DNA of 64,000 bases from Nesterenkonia sp. PF2B19 (GCF_001758425.2 NZ_MDSS02000014.1:1-64000); one strand, 5' to 3'. Positions 18,442-27,696 are shown, numbered from the stretch's first letter. Numbers and translations: made by a program. Notes: generated by a model not told the origin, from the letters alone.

Positions 18442-18487
18442 CCAGATCTCTGATCCCCACGCAGATGCGAGGGGCTCGAGAATCTGG
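18442..18487. terminator. Hairpin downstream of SBP2
   Basis: CCAGAT (18442-18447) pairs with ATCTGG (18482-18487), with partial inner pairing of GATCCCC and GGGGCTC. It resembles the much stronger hairpin at 21174-21239 and may end SBP2 transcription. Confidence 0.45.
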
Positions 18488-18562
18488 TCGGGGCGCGCGG
18501 GCGCCATTCCCGCGCTGTATCGCCGCATGCCGCATCGGCACCGGAAAACGCTCTCCTCAGCA

Positions 18563-18592
18563 TTGAGCAGTGACTCATCTCACACATAGGGT
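18563..18592 (+). promoter_or_regulatory. Lyase promoter with CRP/GlxR-like site in the spacer
   Basis: TTGAGC (18563-18568) and TAGGGT (18587-18592) are 18 bases apart. The spacer holds AGTGACTCATCTCACA (18569-18584), a good CRP/GlxR match. Confidence 0.65.
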
Positions 18593-18627
18593 CAGGGGGT
18601 CCTATCGCCCACTCCCTGAGGAGATCC

Positions 18628-21153
18628 ATGGATTCCCCACGCCGCCGCATCCGCCGCGCACCGCTGGCGCTGCTCACCGCCTCGGCGCTGCTGGCCACCA
18701 CGATCACCGGCGCCACTGCTGCCACGGAGAGTGCCACCGGCCCCGAAGACGCCGACCGCTGGCACACCGCCCACACCGGAGTGGGCTCCGGCGGCGAGGT
18801 CATCACCCACGACGACGGCACACTCACCTTCGACGCCGTCGGCAACAGCGGCAAGATAGCCGACTCCGAGGACGGTTTCTGGTACCACTACACCGAGGTC
18901 GACCCGGAGACGGAGAACTTCACCCTGGAGGCGACCTTCGAGGTCGAGGACGCCTCCGGCAAGGACAATCAGTCCGGGTTCGGGCTGATCGCCGTCGACG
19001 ACTTCATTCCGAACTCCGGCGCCGCCCGGTACTTCAACTCCGCCGGGACGCAGGTCGCGAAGTACCACACCAGCCTCGACGGCGAGACCGGCACCCGCTA
19101 CGGCACCCCCGGCGGGAAGGTCGTCCACGGCTATACGGAGGCCCCCACGCAGAACTCCTCGGACCGGGACATGACCGATTCCCGGGCCTTCGACTGGCAC
19201 CACAAGGACGGCCTCGTGGAGGGGGGCAACACCAACCCGCCCCGGTTCGAGGCCGGGGACGTCTACGAGCTGAGCCTGCGGAAGTCCAACACCGGGTTCC
19301 ACGCGATCTGGCACCGCGACGGCGAAGAGCTCGAGTCCATCAGCTACGACCCGAACATGCTCCTGGTCCAGGACGAGGAGCGCTACTACGTCGGGCTGTT
19401 CACCGCACGCAACATCCGCACCGCCGTCACCGACTGGAGCTTCACCACCATCCACCCGGACGACGACGAGGATCCGCTGGAGCGTCCCACCGAGCAGGTG
19501 ACGCCGACCCTGTCCGCAGACATCACCAGCACCACCCCGCACGCCGAGATCGAAGTGCCGCTGCTCGCCGACGCCTACGGCGAAGCCGTCATCCTCGACG
19601 AGGACGGCGAGGAGGCCACCGAGACGGTGGACCTCGAGCCCGGCCAACGCGAGCTGGTGGAGCTCGCCGGACTGGAGCCCGGGGACAACTCCTTCACCGC
19701 CCGGCTGACCCCACACGAGGAGCAGCCGCACTACGAGAACTGGGAGGAGCTGGCCTCCACCGATCCGGTGGAGCTGGAGCTGAGCTTCCATGTGGCCCGC
19801 TACGGCGACCCGGGAGAGTCCCTCCACGTGGCCCCGAACGGCGACGCCGACGGTGACGGCACCCAGGCGGACCCGCTGGACCTGCCCACCGCGGTCGCCT
19901 ATGCCCAGCCGGGTCAGCAGATCGTGCTGGCCGAGGGCACGTATCGGCCGCAGGAGGCGATCGTCGTCGAGCGGGGCCGCGACGGCACCTCCGAGCAGCC
20001 CATCACGCTGATGTCCTCCCCCGAGGGCCGCGCCACGCTGGACCTCTCGGAGTCCTCCACCGGCGGCCTGGTGCTGCGGGGCGACCACTGGCACCTCCAT
20101 GACCTGGAGATCACCCGCTCGCGCGGCTATCAGAAGCCGCTGCTCATCCAGGGCCACCACAACGTGATCGAACGGATCGAGACCCACCACAACGGGGACA
20201 CCGGACTGCAGATCTCCGGCAACGGCAACGAGCCGTTCGAGATGTGGCCCTCCCACAACCTGGTGGTCTCCTCGGAGTCGCACAGCAACGCGGACCCCAA
20301 CGTCAACGACGCCGACGGCTTCGCCGCCAAGCTCACCGTGGGGGAGGGCAACGTCTTCCGCCACACGATCTCGCATCACAATATCGACGACGGCTATGAC
20401 CTCTATGCGAAGTCGACCACCGGGTCGATCGGCACCGTGACCATCGAGGACTCAGTGGCCTACAGCAACGGCTGGCTCGAGGAGCAGGGTCTGGACGTCC
20501 TGCGCCAGGGCAACGGCTTCAAGCTCGGCGGCGAGTCCATGCCGGGGGACCACCTGCTGCGCAACTCGGTGGCCTACAACAACCTCTCCCACGGGGTGAC
20601 CTCGAACTCCGGCCCGGATGTGCGCCTGCAGGACGTCACCACCGTGGGCAACGGGTTGGTCTCCGAGGAGATGGGTGGGTCCGGCATCCAGCTGCACACC
20701 AACGCGCCGGAGACGGCCTATGAGATCACCGGTGCGCTGTCCTGGCGGGGCAGCCGCGAGGACTCGCTGCAGCTGGGCCAGGAGGACACCTCGCTGCTGC
20801 AGGACCCGAGCAACTACTTCGACGGGCAGCGGGCCGGTGAAGACGACTCCCGCCCGGCGGAGGTGACCGAGGACTGGTTCGAGTCCGTGGACGTCGACGG
20901 CGTCCGCCCCGAGATCGGTGAGGACGGTTCGGTGCAGATGCACGGTCTTCTGGAGCTGACCGACGTCGCCCCCGAGGGCACCGGCGCGCGCATCGGCGCC
21001 ATCGAAGAGCCCACGGTCATCGAGCTGATGCCGGAGGTCGGCAGCGGCTCGGGTGACGGCGGTTCGGGCGACGGCGACCGCACGCCGCCGCGCGGGCCGG
21101 GCAACAACAACGGCAAGGGCCATGGCGCCGGGGAGCATCCGGTGCACGGCTGA
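18628..21153 (+). CDS. Secreted PL9-like pectate/rhamnogalacturonan lyase, right-handed beta-helix
   Basis: The 841-residue protein has a Sec signal peptide (Arg-rich start, hydrophobic core to ATAATE at about residue 33). A laminin-G-like beta-sandwich spans about residues 45-290 and a linker domain follows to about 385. A parallel beta-helix covers about residues 390-720: LHVAPNGDADGDGT, HHNGDTGLQI, NDADGFAAKL (Ca-ligand region, about residue 560) and GNGFKLGG (about 628), whose lysine matches the catalytic base of PL9 pectate lyases. The C-terminal tail is Gly/Asn/His-rich without an LPxTG motif. It should cut galacturonate-containing polymer outside the cell. It lies next to SBP2, the likely receptor for its products. 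Confidence 0.85.
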   Translation: MDSPRRRIRRAPLALLTASALLATTITGATAATESATGPEDADRWHTAHTGVGSGGEVITHDDGTLTFDAVGNSGKIADSEDGFWYHYTEVDPETENFTLEATFEVEDASGKDNQSGFGLIAVDDFIPNSGAARYFNSAGTQVAKYHTSLDGETGTRYGTPGGKVVHGYTEAPTQNSSDRDMTDSRAFDWHHKDGLVEGGNTNPPRFEAGDVYELSLRKSNTGFHAIWHRDGEELESISYDPNMLLVQDEERYYVGLFTARNIRTAVTDWSFTTIHPDDDEDPLERPTEQVTPTLSADITSTTPHAEIEVPLLADAYGEAVILDEDGEEATETVDLEPGQRELVELAGLEPGDNSFTARLTPHEEQPHYENWEELASTDPVELELSFHVARYGDPGESLHVAPNGDADGDGTQADPLDLPTAVAYAQPGQQIVLAEGTYRPQEAIVVERGRDGTSEQPITLMSSPEGRATLDLSESSTGGLVLRGDHWHLHDLEITRSRGYQKPLLIQGHHNVIERIETHHNGDTGLQISGNGNEPFEMWPSHNLVVSSESHSNADPNVNDADGFAAKLTVGEGNVFRHTISHHNIDDGYDLYAKSTTGSIGTVTIEDSVAYSNGWLEEQGLDVLRQGNGFKLGGESMPGDHLLRNSVAYNNLSHGVTSNSGPDVRLQDVTTVGNGLVSEEMGGSGIQLHTNAPETAYEITGALSWRGSREDSLQLGQEDTSLLQDPSNYFDGQRAGEDDSRPAEVTEDWFESVDVDGVRPEIGEDGSVQMHGLLELTDVAPEGTGARIGAIEEPTVIELMPEVGSGSGDGGSGDGDRTPPRGPGNNNGKGHGAGEHPVHG

Positions 21154-21173
21154 GCGACGCTGCCGGCGCTGCC

Positions 21174-21239
21174 CACGCCCCACCCAGATTCTCGATCCCC
21201 AGGCAGGTGGTCGGGGCTCAGCGATCTGGGTGGGGCGTG
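21174..21239. terminator. Strong hairpin after the lyase gene
   Basis: A perfect 16-bp stem (CACGCCCCACCCAGAT, 21174-21189, with 21224-21239) has further inner pairing of ATCCCC with GGGG. It lies 20 bases after the lyase stop. No U-run is present, but position and strength fit a terminator. Confidence 0.7.
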
Positions 21240-21278
21240 TCGGTGCATCGGACGATGCGCGACGGGCATCGCCGAATA

Positions 21279-21290
21279 TGAATCGATTCA
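21279..21290. promoter_or_regulatory. LacI-type operator upstream of SBP3 (site 1)
   Basis: TGAATCGATTCA is a perfect 12-bp palindrome centred on CG. It ends where the -35 of the SBP3 promoter begins. Confidence 0.65.
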
Positions 21291-21319
21291 TTGACTGTGC
21301 TGTGTATCATACATAGCCT
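21291..21319 (+). promoter_or_regulatory. SBP3-SBP4 promoter
   Basis: TTGACT (21291-21296) and TAGCCT (21314-21319) are 17 bases apart. The spacer contains a degenerate CRP-like site, TGTGC-N6-TCATA, in the same place as the better sites of SBP2 and SBP7. Confidence 0.55.
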
Positions 21320-21357
21320 GATGAGCAACCTGATCGCACAGGGGCGGGGCGCGAGAT

Positions 21358-21369
21358 TGAATCGTTACA
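21358..21369. promoter_or_regulatory. LacI-type operator downstream of the SBP3 promoter (site 2)
   Basis: TGAATCGTTACA fits TGnAnCGnTnCA and shares its first half with site 1. The two centres are 79 bases apart and flank the promoter, an arrangement that would allow DNA looping. Confidence 0.5.
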
Positions 21370-21413
21370 CTTCGGGATCGGAGCCCCATCACCGCATACA
21401 CGAGGGGACACGC

Positions 21414-22691
21414 ATGAAGCACACGAAGCTGGTCACGCTGACCGCGGCGGCCGCCGTCGGGGCCGTGACGCTCACAGCCTGCGGCGGCGGAGACGGCGGA
21501 GGCGACGCCGGAGGGGACGAAGAGGTCCACCTCCGCGTGGCCTGGTGGGGATCCGACCACCGGCACGCCAACACCCAGGCGATCATCGACGACTTCACCG
21601 AAGAGCACCCGCACATCACCATCGACGGTGAGTTCAACGACTGGACGGGCTACCAGGACACCCTGGCCACCCAGGTCGCCTCGGGCGACGCTCCCGACGT
21701 CGTGCAGCTCGATGACGAGTTCATCCGCGAGTACGCCGACCGCGGCGCCCTGCTGGAGCTGACCGACGTCGACACCTCCGGCATCGACCCCACGATCGTG
21801 GAGGGCGGCCAGTCCGAAGGTGTCCAGTACGCCATCCCCACCGGCGTCAACGCCCTGGTCATGATGGCCAACCCGGAGCTCTTCGAGGAGGCCGGCGTGG
21901 AGATTCCCGATGACACCACCTGGACCTGGGACGACTTCATCGACATCTCCTCGACCATCCAGGAGGAGACCGGCGCCTACGGCACCAACAACCCCATCGC
22001 CCAGACGCTCATGGTCTGGCTGCGCCAGCAGGACAAGGGGCTGTTCACCGAGGAGGGCCAGCTCGGGGCGGAGTCCGAGGACATCGAGGAGTACTTCACC
22101 TTCCTCGAGGAGCTCATCGACGAAGGCGGCCTGCCGAGCGCCTCGGAGATGGCCGAGGAGGAGTCCGCCGTCATGGAGGACTCCCTGATCGCCACCCACC
22201 GCGCCGCGATGGGCATGTCCTGGACCAACCAGCTGCCCGCCCTGACCGAGGCGGCCGGAGTGGACCTGATCCCGCTGCGCTTCCCCAGCCCCACCGGTCA
22301 GGCCGAGGACAACGGCCTCTGGTTCAAGAACACCATGCTGCTGGGCGCCACCGCAGGGACCGACCACCCCGAAGAGGCGCAGCTGTTCATCGACCACTTC
22401 ATCAACTCGGTGGACGCGGGCATGCACAACATGATGGACCGTGGACTGCCGTCCAACGACGAGGTGCGCGAGGCCGTGGTCGAGGAGGTGGACGGGCAGG
22501 ACCTGGTGGTCGCCGAGCTGGTGGACGCGCTCGGGGACGAGATCACCTCGGCCGAGCCCATGCCGCCCGTCGGATTCACCGGCATCTCCGACGAGCTCTC
22601 CCTGCGCAGCCAGGACGTCTTCTTCGGCCGCATGGATGCCGATGAGGCCGCGGAGTCCTTCGTCGACGCCGCGAACCGCATCCTCGAGTGA
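21414..22691 (+). CDS. Sugar ABC transporter solute-binding lipoprotein (SBP3)
   Basis: The 425-residue receptor starts at the ATG at 21414, which gives a proper signal peptide (MKHTKLVTLTAAAAVGAV) and a lipobox LTAC; the longer upstream frame has no signal. The mature part carries LRVAWWGSDHRHANTQ, VVQLDDEFIREYADRG and DDTTWTWDDF. The stop codon overlaps the SBP4 start (TGATG), so two receptors are translated in tandem. GH106 follows SBP4, pointing to rhamnose-containing oligosaccharides as possible ligands. Confidence 0.9.
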   Translation: MKHTKLVTLTAAAAVGAVTLTACGGGDGGGDAGGDEEVHLRVAWWGSDHRHANTQAIIDDFTEEHPHITIDGEFNDWTGYQDTLATQVASGDAPDVVQLDDEFIREYADRGALLELTDVDTSGIDPTIVEGGQSEGVQYAIPTGVNALVMMANPELFEEAGVEIPDDTTWTWDDFIDISSTIQEETGAYGTNNPIAQTLMVWLRQQDKGLFTEEGQLGAESEDIEEYFTFLEELIDEGGLPSASEMAEEESAVMEDSLIATHRAAMGMSWTNQLPALTEAAGVDLIPLRFPSPTGQAEDNGLWFKNTMLLGATAGTDHPEEAQLFIDHFINSVDAGMHNMMDRGLPSNDEVREAVVEEVDGQDLVVAELVDALGDEITSAEPMPPVGFTGISDELSLRSQDVFFGRMDADEAAESFVDAANRILE

Positions 22692-23974
22692 TGGGCATCC
22701 GCACCGCACGCCTGACCGGCGCCGCACTCGCCGCCGTCGTGGCCCTCACGGGCTGCGGCGCCGGCGGTGCGGGCGACGGGGACGCCGCAGCGGCGGACGA
22801 GGACGTCACGCTCCGCTTCGCCTTCTGGGGCTCGGACACTCGGGTGCAGAACACCGAGGCGATCATCGAGATCTTCGAGGAGGACCACCCGCACATCGAG
22901 GTGGTCATCGAATACAACGACTGGGACGGGTTCTGGGACCAGCTGGCCACCCAGGCCGCCGGAGGCCAGGCGCCCGACATCTTCCAGATGGACGCCCCCT
23001 ATCTGCGTGAATACGGGGAGCGCGGCGCTCTGCTGGACCTCTCGGCGGTGGACCTGAGCGCAATGCCGGAGGAGATCATCGAGTCCGGCACGGTCGACGG
23101 CGAGTACTACGGGCTCGCCTCCGGAATGAACGCGGTGGCCGTGGTGGCCAATCCGCGGCTCTTCGAGGAGGCCGGCGTCGAGATGCCCGACGACTCCACC
23201 TGGACCTGGGATGACTTCGCGCAGATCGCGGAGCAGATCAGCGCGGAGCTCGACGACGTCTACGGCGCCTCCGGGCCCGCCGAGCCGCAGTCTCTGCAGG
23301 CCTGGGTGCGCCAGCAGGGCGTGCAGCTCACCGACGCCGACGGTCAGCTCGGAGTGGAGGTCGAGCACCTCGAGGAGTATCTGCGCTTCACCGACGAGCT
23401 GCGCCGTTCCGGGGCCTACCCGCCGGCGGAGATCATGGTGGAGGAGCTCACGGCCCCGCAGGACCAGTCGCTGGAGGCCACCGGCGGCGCGGCGATGGCG
23501 TTCAGCTGGACCAATCTGCTCGGTGCCCTGCGCGATGCGGGCGGGGAGGAGCTCGAGCTCCTGCGCCTGCCCAGCCCCAGCGGAGACGTGGCCGACGCCC
23601 AGCAGTGGTACAACACCGGCATGGTCTCCGCCTCGGCGACCACCGAACATCCGGAGGAGGTCGTGGAATTCCTGGACTTCTTCGTCAACGACCTGCGGTC
23701 GGCGGAGATCAACATGACCGACCGCGGTCTCTCCGCCAACACGGAGATCAGGCCGCAGCTGATGAACAGCATGGACGAGGCCAATACGGCCGCCACGGAG
23801 TTCATGGACACCATCGAGGACGAGCTCGGCGAGCCGGTGCCGGTGCCCGCCACCGGCTTCGGGCAGCTGGCCGACATCATCCACCGCTATGAGGCCGAGG
23901 TGTTCTTCGAGCGCATGACCCCTGCCGAGGCGGCCGAGGCCATGCACGCCGAGTTCGAGTCCACCATCGGCTGA
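22691..23974 (+). CDS. Sugar ABC transporter solute-binding lipoprotein (SBP4)
   Basis: The 427-residue receptor has a signal peptide with a VALTGC lipobox and the family signatures LRFAFWGSDTRVQNTE, FWDQLATQAAGGQAPD and DSTWTWDDF. The ATG at 22691 shares its A with the SBP3 stop; a GTG three bases upstream is an alternative start. Its sequence diverges from SBP3 more than expected for a recent duplication (IFQMDAPYLREYGERG), so the pair probably binds different sugars or works in different oligomer-length ranges. Confidence 0.9.
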   Translation: MGIRTARLTGAALAAVVALTGCGAGGAGDGDAAAADEDVTLRFAFWGSDTRVQNTEAIIEIFEEDHPHIEVVIEYNDWDGFWDQLATQAAGGQAPDIFQMDAPYLREYGERGALLDLSAVDLSAMPEEIIESGTVDGEYYGLASGMNAVAVVANPRLFEEAGVEMPDDSTWTWDDFAQIAEQISAELDDVYGASGPAEPQSLQAWVRQQGVQLTDADGQLGVEVEHLEEYLRFTDELRRSGAYPPAEIMVEELTAPQDQSLEATGGAAMAFSWTNLLGALRDAGGEELELLRLPSPSGDVADAQQWYNTGMVSASATTEHPEEVVEFLDFFVNDLRSAEINMTDRGLSANTEIRPQLMNSMDEANTAATEFMDTIEDELGEPVPVPATGFGQLADIIHRYEAEVFFERMTPAEAAEAMHAEFESTIG

Positions 23975-24009
23975 GGACGGCCGACGCCGGGCCAGCCCGG
24001 CATAAGACG

Positions 24010-24042
24010 CGCCGCCGGGTCCCTGTGATCCGCCCGGCGGCG
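24010..24042. terminator. Hairpin between SBP4 and GH106
   Basis: A perfect 10-bp stem (CGCCGCCGGG with CCCGGCGGCG) has a 13-base loop, followed by a second small GC hairpin around 24048. No U-tract. It may attenuate readthrough into GH106. Confidence 0.5.
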
Positions 24043-24134
24043 GAGGCCCCGCGGGGTCTCATGGAGGGGACGGCCTGGTGCGAGGTCGTCCCCTCCAGCA
24101 CGACCACCCATCCGACACCGTTGAGAGGCACTCC

Positions 24135-26864
24135 ATGACGCCGGCCGCTTCCCCCGCCCAGACTCGCGCTGAGACCCCCGCCCAGACTCCCGCAGAGGTT
24201 CCCGCAGGGGCCCAGGTCGCTCGGGCGGAGCTGCTGGAAGGCTTCCGTGCCCCCGACCCCGCCGCCCGCCCCATGATGCGCTGGTGGTGGTTCGGTCCCG
24301 ACGTCGTCCGGGACGACCTGGTACGGGACCTGGACAGGATGCGCGAGGCCGGCCTGGGCGGCGTCGAGGTCGCCGTGGTCTACCCGCTCAGCGCCCGGAC
24401 GGACCGCTACCTCTCGGAGACCTTCCTGGCGGATCTTCGGTTCGCCGCCGAGGCCGCACAGCAGCGGGGCCTGCGCTTCGACGTCACCCTGGGCTCCGGC
24501 TGGCCCTACGGCGGGCCCCATGTGGACGAGTCCACGGCGGCCCGGAAGATCAGCTGGACCCACGAAGAAGTCCCGATGGCCGCGCATCGGCTGCCGATCC
24601 CCGCCGTCTGGCCCGGCGACGAGTTCATCGCCGGCTACATCGGCGACGGCACCACCCACGAGACGCCTCAGGCCTTCACCCCGCTGGCGACCGACGGCGG
24701 GGACTTGCTCATCCCGGAGGGCCGGGGGCCGCGGGTGGTCCTCATCGCAGTGTCCCGGCTGACCCGGCAGGCGCTGAAACGTGCCGCCGTCGGGGCCGAG
24801 GGCTGGGCGCTGGACCACCTCTCGGCCGAAGCTGCCCGCGCCCATCTCGACGCCGTCGCGGAGCCGCTGGTCGAGGCCGTCGGGGTCGATCGGATCGGCA
24901 CCGTGTTCTGCGACAGCCTCGAGGTCTACGACGCCGACTGGACGCCGCGGCTGCCGGAGGAGTTCGCCGCCCGACGCGGCTACGACGTCGTGCCTCACCT
25001 GTGGAAGCTGCCCCTGCCCGGGCAGGAGGGCGCCGCGTTCCGCGCGGACTACCACCGCACGCTCACCGAGCTGCTGGAGGAGAACTTCATCCGCGTGATC
25101 GGCGACTGGGCCCGGCAGAAGGGTGTGCCGTTCCGGATCCAGGGCTATGGGGAGCCTGCCGCCACGGTGAGCTCCTACCGGCACGCGGACCGCTATGAGG
25201 GCGAGGGCTGGGGCTGGGACGTGGTCACCGCCTGCCGGTGGGCCAGCTCCGCCGGGCAGATCCACGGCCAGCAGGTGATCTCCTCCGAGGCCTGGACCTG
25301 GACGCACTCGCCGTCCTTCCGTTCCACCCCGCTGGACATCCTGGCCGAGGCCCAGGACCACCTGCTGATGGGCATCAACCAGTTCATCGGCCACGGCTGG
25401 CCGAACTCTTCGCGGCCCGAGGACGGCAGCCTGGGGCGGGTCTTCTACGCCTCCGGGGCTCTGGATGATCGCAACACCTGGTGGGCCGCCGCTCCGGCCC
25501 TGTGGGGCACCGTCCACCGGCTGTCCTGGCTGATGCGGCAGGGGCGCCGCCTCTCCGACGTCGGGATCTACGTGCCCGCCCGGGACGTCTATGCCGGATT
25601 CGCCGCCGCCGGCCGCCGCGACCTCTACAAGGAGACCCGGCAGCACATCGGCGACGAGCTGCCGCATGCGCTGCGCACCGCCGGGGCGGACTTCGACCTG
25701 TTCGACGACGACGCCGTCGCCCACCTGGATCCGGGGCGGTTCCCCGTGGTGGTGCTTCCGTCCGCCCGCGACATCCCCGAGCCCACGCGGGCCTGGCTGG
25801 CCGCCGTGGTGGAGGCCGGCGGGGCGGTGCTGGACCTCGGCGGCACTGCGCGGCTCGGGGTGAGCGTGGACTCGGCCGCTGAGGCGACCCGGTGGGTGTC
25901 CGGCCCGGTGCGCCTGGCCGGAGCCGACGGCGCGCCGAATGAGACCGTCGCCGTGACCACCCGGCAGCTGGGGGCGGGCCGATCGGCCCTGCGGGTGCAC
26001 TTCGTGGCGAACACCGGCTCCGCGCCTGCCGAGGTGACGCTGTCCTTCCGACAGGACCCCGGGCGGGACCCCGCCGGGTCCACGGTGGAGCGTTGGGATG
26101 CGGAGACCGGTGAGGTGCTCAGCGTCCATCACCTGGATCCGGGCGGCGAGGGCGGCGACCTGCCGTTGCGTCTGGAGGCCTATGAGGCCGCCGTGCTGAT
26201 CCAGCACGACGGCGAGCCTCAGGAGGGTGACCAGGTGAACCCGAGCAGCACCTCGGCGGCCGGGGACGAGGCCGCCGTCGAGCTCACCGACTGGCAGGTG
26301 CGCTTTCCGGACGAGCCGGAGCCGCGTCCCGTCTCGCTGCCGCATCAGTGGGAGCAGGTGCCCGGGCGGGAGCTGTACTCCGGCGCCGCCGAGTACACGA
26401 CCACCCTCCGGGTGGACGACGACGCCCGGCAGGTGATCCTCGACTTCGGAGCCGCCGAGCCGCATGAGCTGGCCGATCCCGCCTCCAGCGGACTCATGGA
26501 GGCCTCCTTCCGGGCCGAGGTGACTCCGCCGGTGGGCGTGGTGGCGGTGGTTCGGGTGGACGGGCGCGAGGCCGGCGTGGTCTGGCGGACCCCGTACCGG
26601 GTGGACCTCACCGGACTGGTCACCCCCGGGGGCACCCATGTGCTCACCGTGGAGGTCGCCAATGTCACCAGCCACCGCCTGGCCGCCGACGACGCCCTGA
26701 CCCGCATGGTGGAGACCGCCCGGGAGCATCACGGCCGCCGCTTCGGCATGCAGGCCCTGGAGCTGGCGCTCGCCGACGTCGCCTCCGGGCTGCTGGCGGT
26801 GCCGCGGCTGCGGGTGGGCCGAAGGAGCCGTCTCCGCCCCGTTCGATCGACACCCCTCGGGTAA
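24135..26864 (+). CDS. GH106-type alpha-L-rhamnosidase
   Basis: The 909-residue protein opens, after a Pro/Ala/Thr-rich leader, with PAARPMMRWWWFGPDVV and a GLGGVEVAVVYPL segment, the hallmark N-terminal barrel of GH106. A C-terminal galactose-binding-like sandwich (GREAGVVWRTPYRVDL) is present. The ATG at 24135 was chosen because the frame upstream is low-complexity and non-homologous. There is no signal peptide, so it acts on imported oligosaccharides, probably removing rhamnose from rhamnogalacturonan fragments. It follows the SBP3-SBP4 pair. Confidence 0.88.
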   Translation: MTPAASPAQTRAETPAQTPAEVPAGAQVARAELLEGFRAPDPAARPMMRWWWFGPDVVRDDLVRDLDRMREAGLGGVEVAVVYPLSARTDRYLSETFLADLRFAAEAAQQRGLRFDVTLGSGWPYGGPHVDESTAARKISWTHEEVPMAAHRLPIPAVWPGDEFIAGYIGDGTTHETPQAFTPLATDGGDLLIPEGRGPRVVLIAVSRLTRQALKRAAVGAEGWALDHLSAEAARAHLDAVAEPLVEAVGVDRIGTVFCDSLEVYDADWTPRLPEEFAARRGYDVVPHLWKLPLPGQEGAAFRADYHRTLTELLEENFIRVIGDWARQKGVPFRIQGYGEPAATVSSYRHADRYEGEGWGWDVVTACRWASSAGQIHGQQVISSEAWTWTHSPSFRSTPLDILAEAQDHLLMGINQFIGHGWPNSSRPEDGSLGRVFYASGALDDRNTWWAAAPALWGTVHRLSWLMRQGRRLSDVGIYVPARDVYAGFAAAGRRDLYKETRQHIGDELPHALRTAGADFDLFDDDAVAHLDPGRFPVVVLPSARDIPEPTRAWLAAVVEAGGAVLDLGGTARLGVSVDSAAEATRWVSGPVRLAGADGAPNETVAVTTRQLGAGRSALRVHFVANTGSAPAEVTLSFRQDPGRDPAGSTVERWDAETGEVLSVHHLDPGGEGGDLPLRLEAYEAAVLIQHDGEPQEGDQVNPSSTSAAGDEAAVELTDWQVRFPDEPEPRPVSLPHQWEQVPGRELYSGAAEYTTTLRVDDDARQVILDFGAAEPHELADPASSGLMEASFRAEVTPPVGVVAVVRVDGREAGVVWRTPYRVDLTGLVTPGGTHVLTVEVANVTSHRLAADDALTRMVETAREHHGRRFGMQALELALADVASGLLAVPRLRVGRRSRLRPVRSTPLG

Positions 26865-26873
26865 CGTCTGATC
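26862..26873 (+). promoter_or_regulatory. -10 box of a leaderless metallophosphoesterase gene
   Basis: TAACGT lies six bases before the ATG at 26874 with no Shine-Dalgarno, inside the end of GH106. This suggests an independent leaderless transcript. Confidence 0.45.
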
Positions 26874-27623
26874 ATGCGTATCGCCGCCATCGCCGACGTC
26901 CATGGCAACTGCTTCGCCGCGGAGGCCGTCCTTCAGGTCCTCGATGCTGAGCGAGCCGATGTGCTCGTCAACCTCGGAGATCATCTCTCCGGAGGTGTCG
27001 CTCCGGCGGAGACGGCGGACCTGCTGATGCGTGTCGGCATCCCCACGATCGATGTCCGGGGAAACCACGAGCGGCAGGTGCTCGAGACGCCGCCCGAGGA
27101 CATGGGAGAGTCCGACCGACTGGCCCATGATCAGCTGGAGGACCACCACCGACGCTGGCTTGCCGAGATGCCGCTGACGGTGGAGATTCGCCCCGACGTG
27201 CTGGCGTTTCATGGCACGCCCACCAGCGACACGGAGTACCTTCTCGACACGATCACTCCCGACGGCGCCAGGGCGGCCGAGCCTCACGAGGTCGAGGAGC
27301 GTCTCGGGGGATTCCTCTCCTACGACCTGTTGCTGTGCGGGCATACGCACCTGCAGCGGGCTGTCACGCTCTCCAACGGCTCACTGGTGGTGAACCCGGG
27401 CAGCGTCGGCTATCCGGCCTATGACTCCTCGACGCCGTACCCCCATGTGATGGAGGCGGGCACGCCGCACGCCCAGTACGCGATCATCGATGACGTCTGT
27501 GGTCGGTGGAGGGTCGAGCTGCGCTCCATTGCCTATGACTGGGACCAGGCGGCCGCCCTGGCCCGCCACCATGGACGGAGGGATGTGGAACATGCCCTCC
27601 TCACGGGTCGAGTGCTGGGGTGA
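26874..27623 (+). CDS. Metallophosphoesterase family protein (calcineurin-like)
   Basis: The 249-residue protein carries the complete dimetal set: ADVHGN (Asp, His), NLGDH (Asp), RGNHE (Asn, His), FHG and GHTH near residue 156, followed by NPGSVG. It belongs to the YfcE/MJ0936-like group of small cytoplasmic phosphodiesterases/phosphatases. The substrate is not predictable. It has its own likely promoter and sits between sugar genes without an evident pathway role. Confidence 0.88.
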   Translation: MRIAAIADVHGNCFAAEAVLQVLDAERADVLVNLGDHLSGGVAPAETADLLMRVGIPTIDVRGNHERQVLETPPEDMGESDRLAHDQLEDHHRRWLAEMPLTVEIRPDVLAFHGTPTSDTEYLLDTITPDGARAAEPHEVEERLGGFLSYDLLLCGHTHLQRAVTLSNGSLVVNPGSVGYPAYDSSTPYPHVMEAGTPHAQYAIIDDVCGRWRVELRSIAYDWDQAAALARHHGRRDVEHALLTGRVLG

Positions 27624-27696
27624 GGCTTCGAGTCTTCCGCTCTCGGCGTCGTCCATGAGATCAATGAAGCCTGACCACAGAAAGGCGAGCCCTTCC

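Noticed and set aside
18372-18487. Possible CRISPR or integration site in the repeats after SBP2
   Set aside because: Only two 23-bp tandem copies and one weak hairpin are present, with no spacers, cas genes or recombinase nearby.
23877-27350. Very long open frame on the minus strand (1157 codons) opposite GH106
   Set aside because: It is the antisense shadow of GC-rich coding sequence: it covers GH106 and the metallophosphoesterase gene, is rich in Gly/Arg/Val without domain motifs, and has no ribosome binding site.
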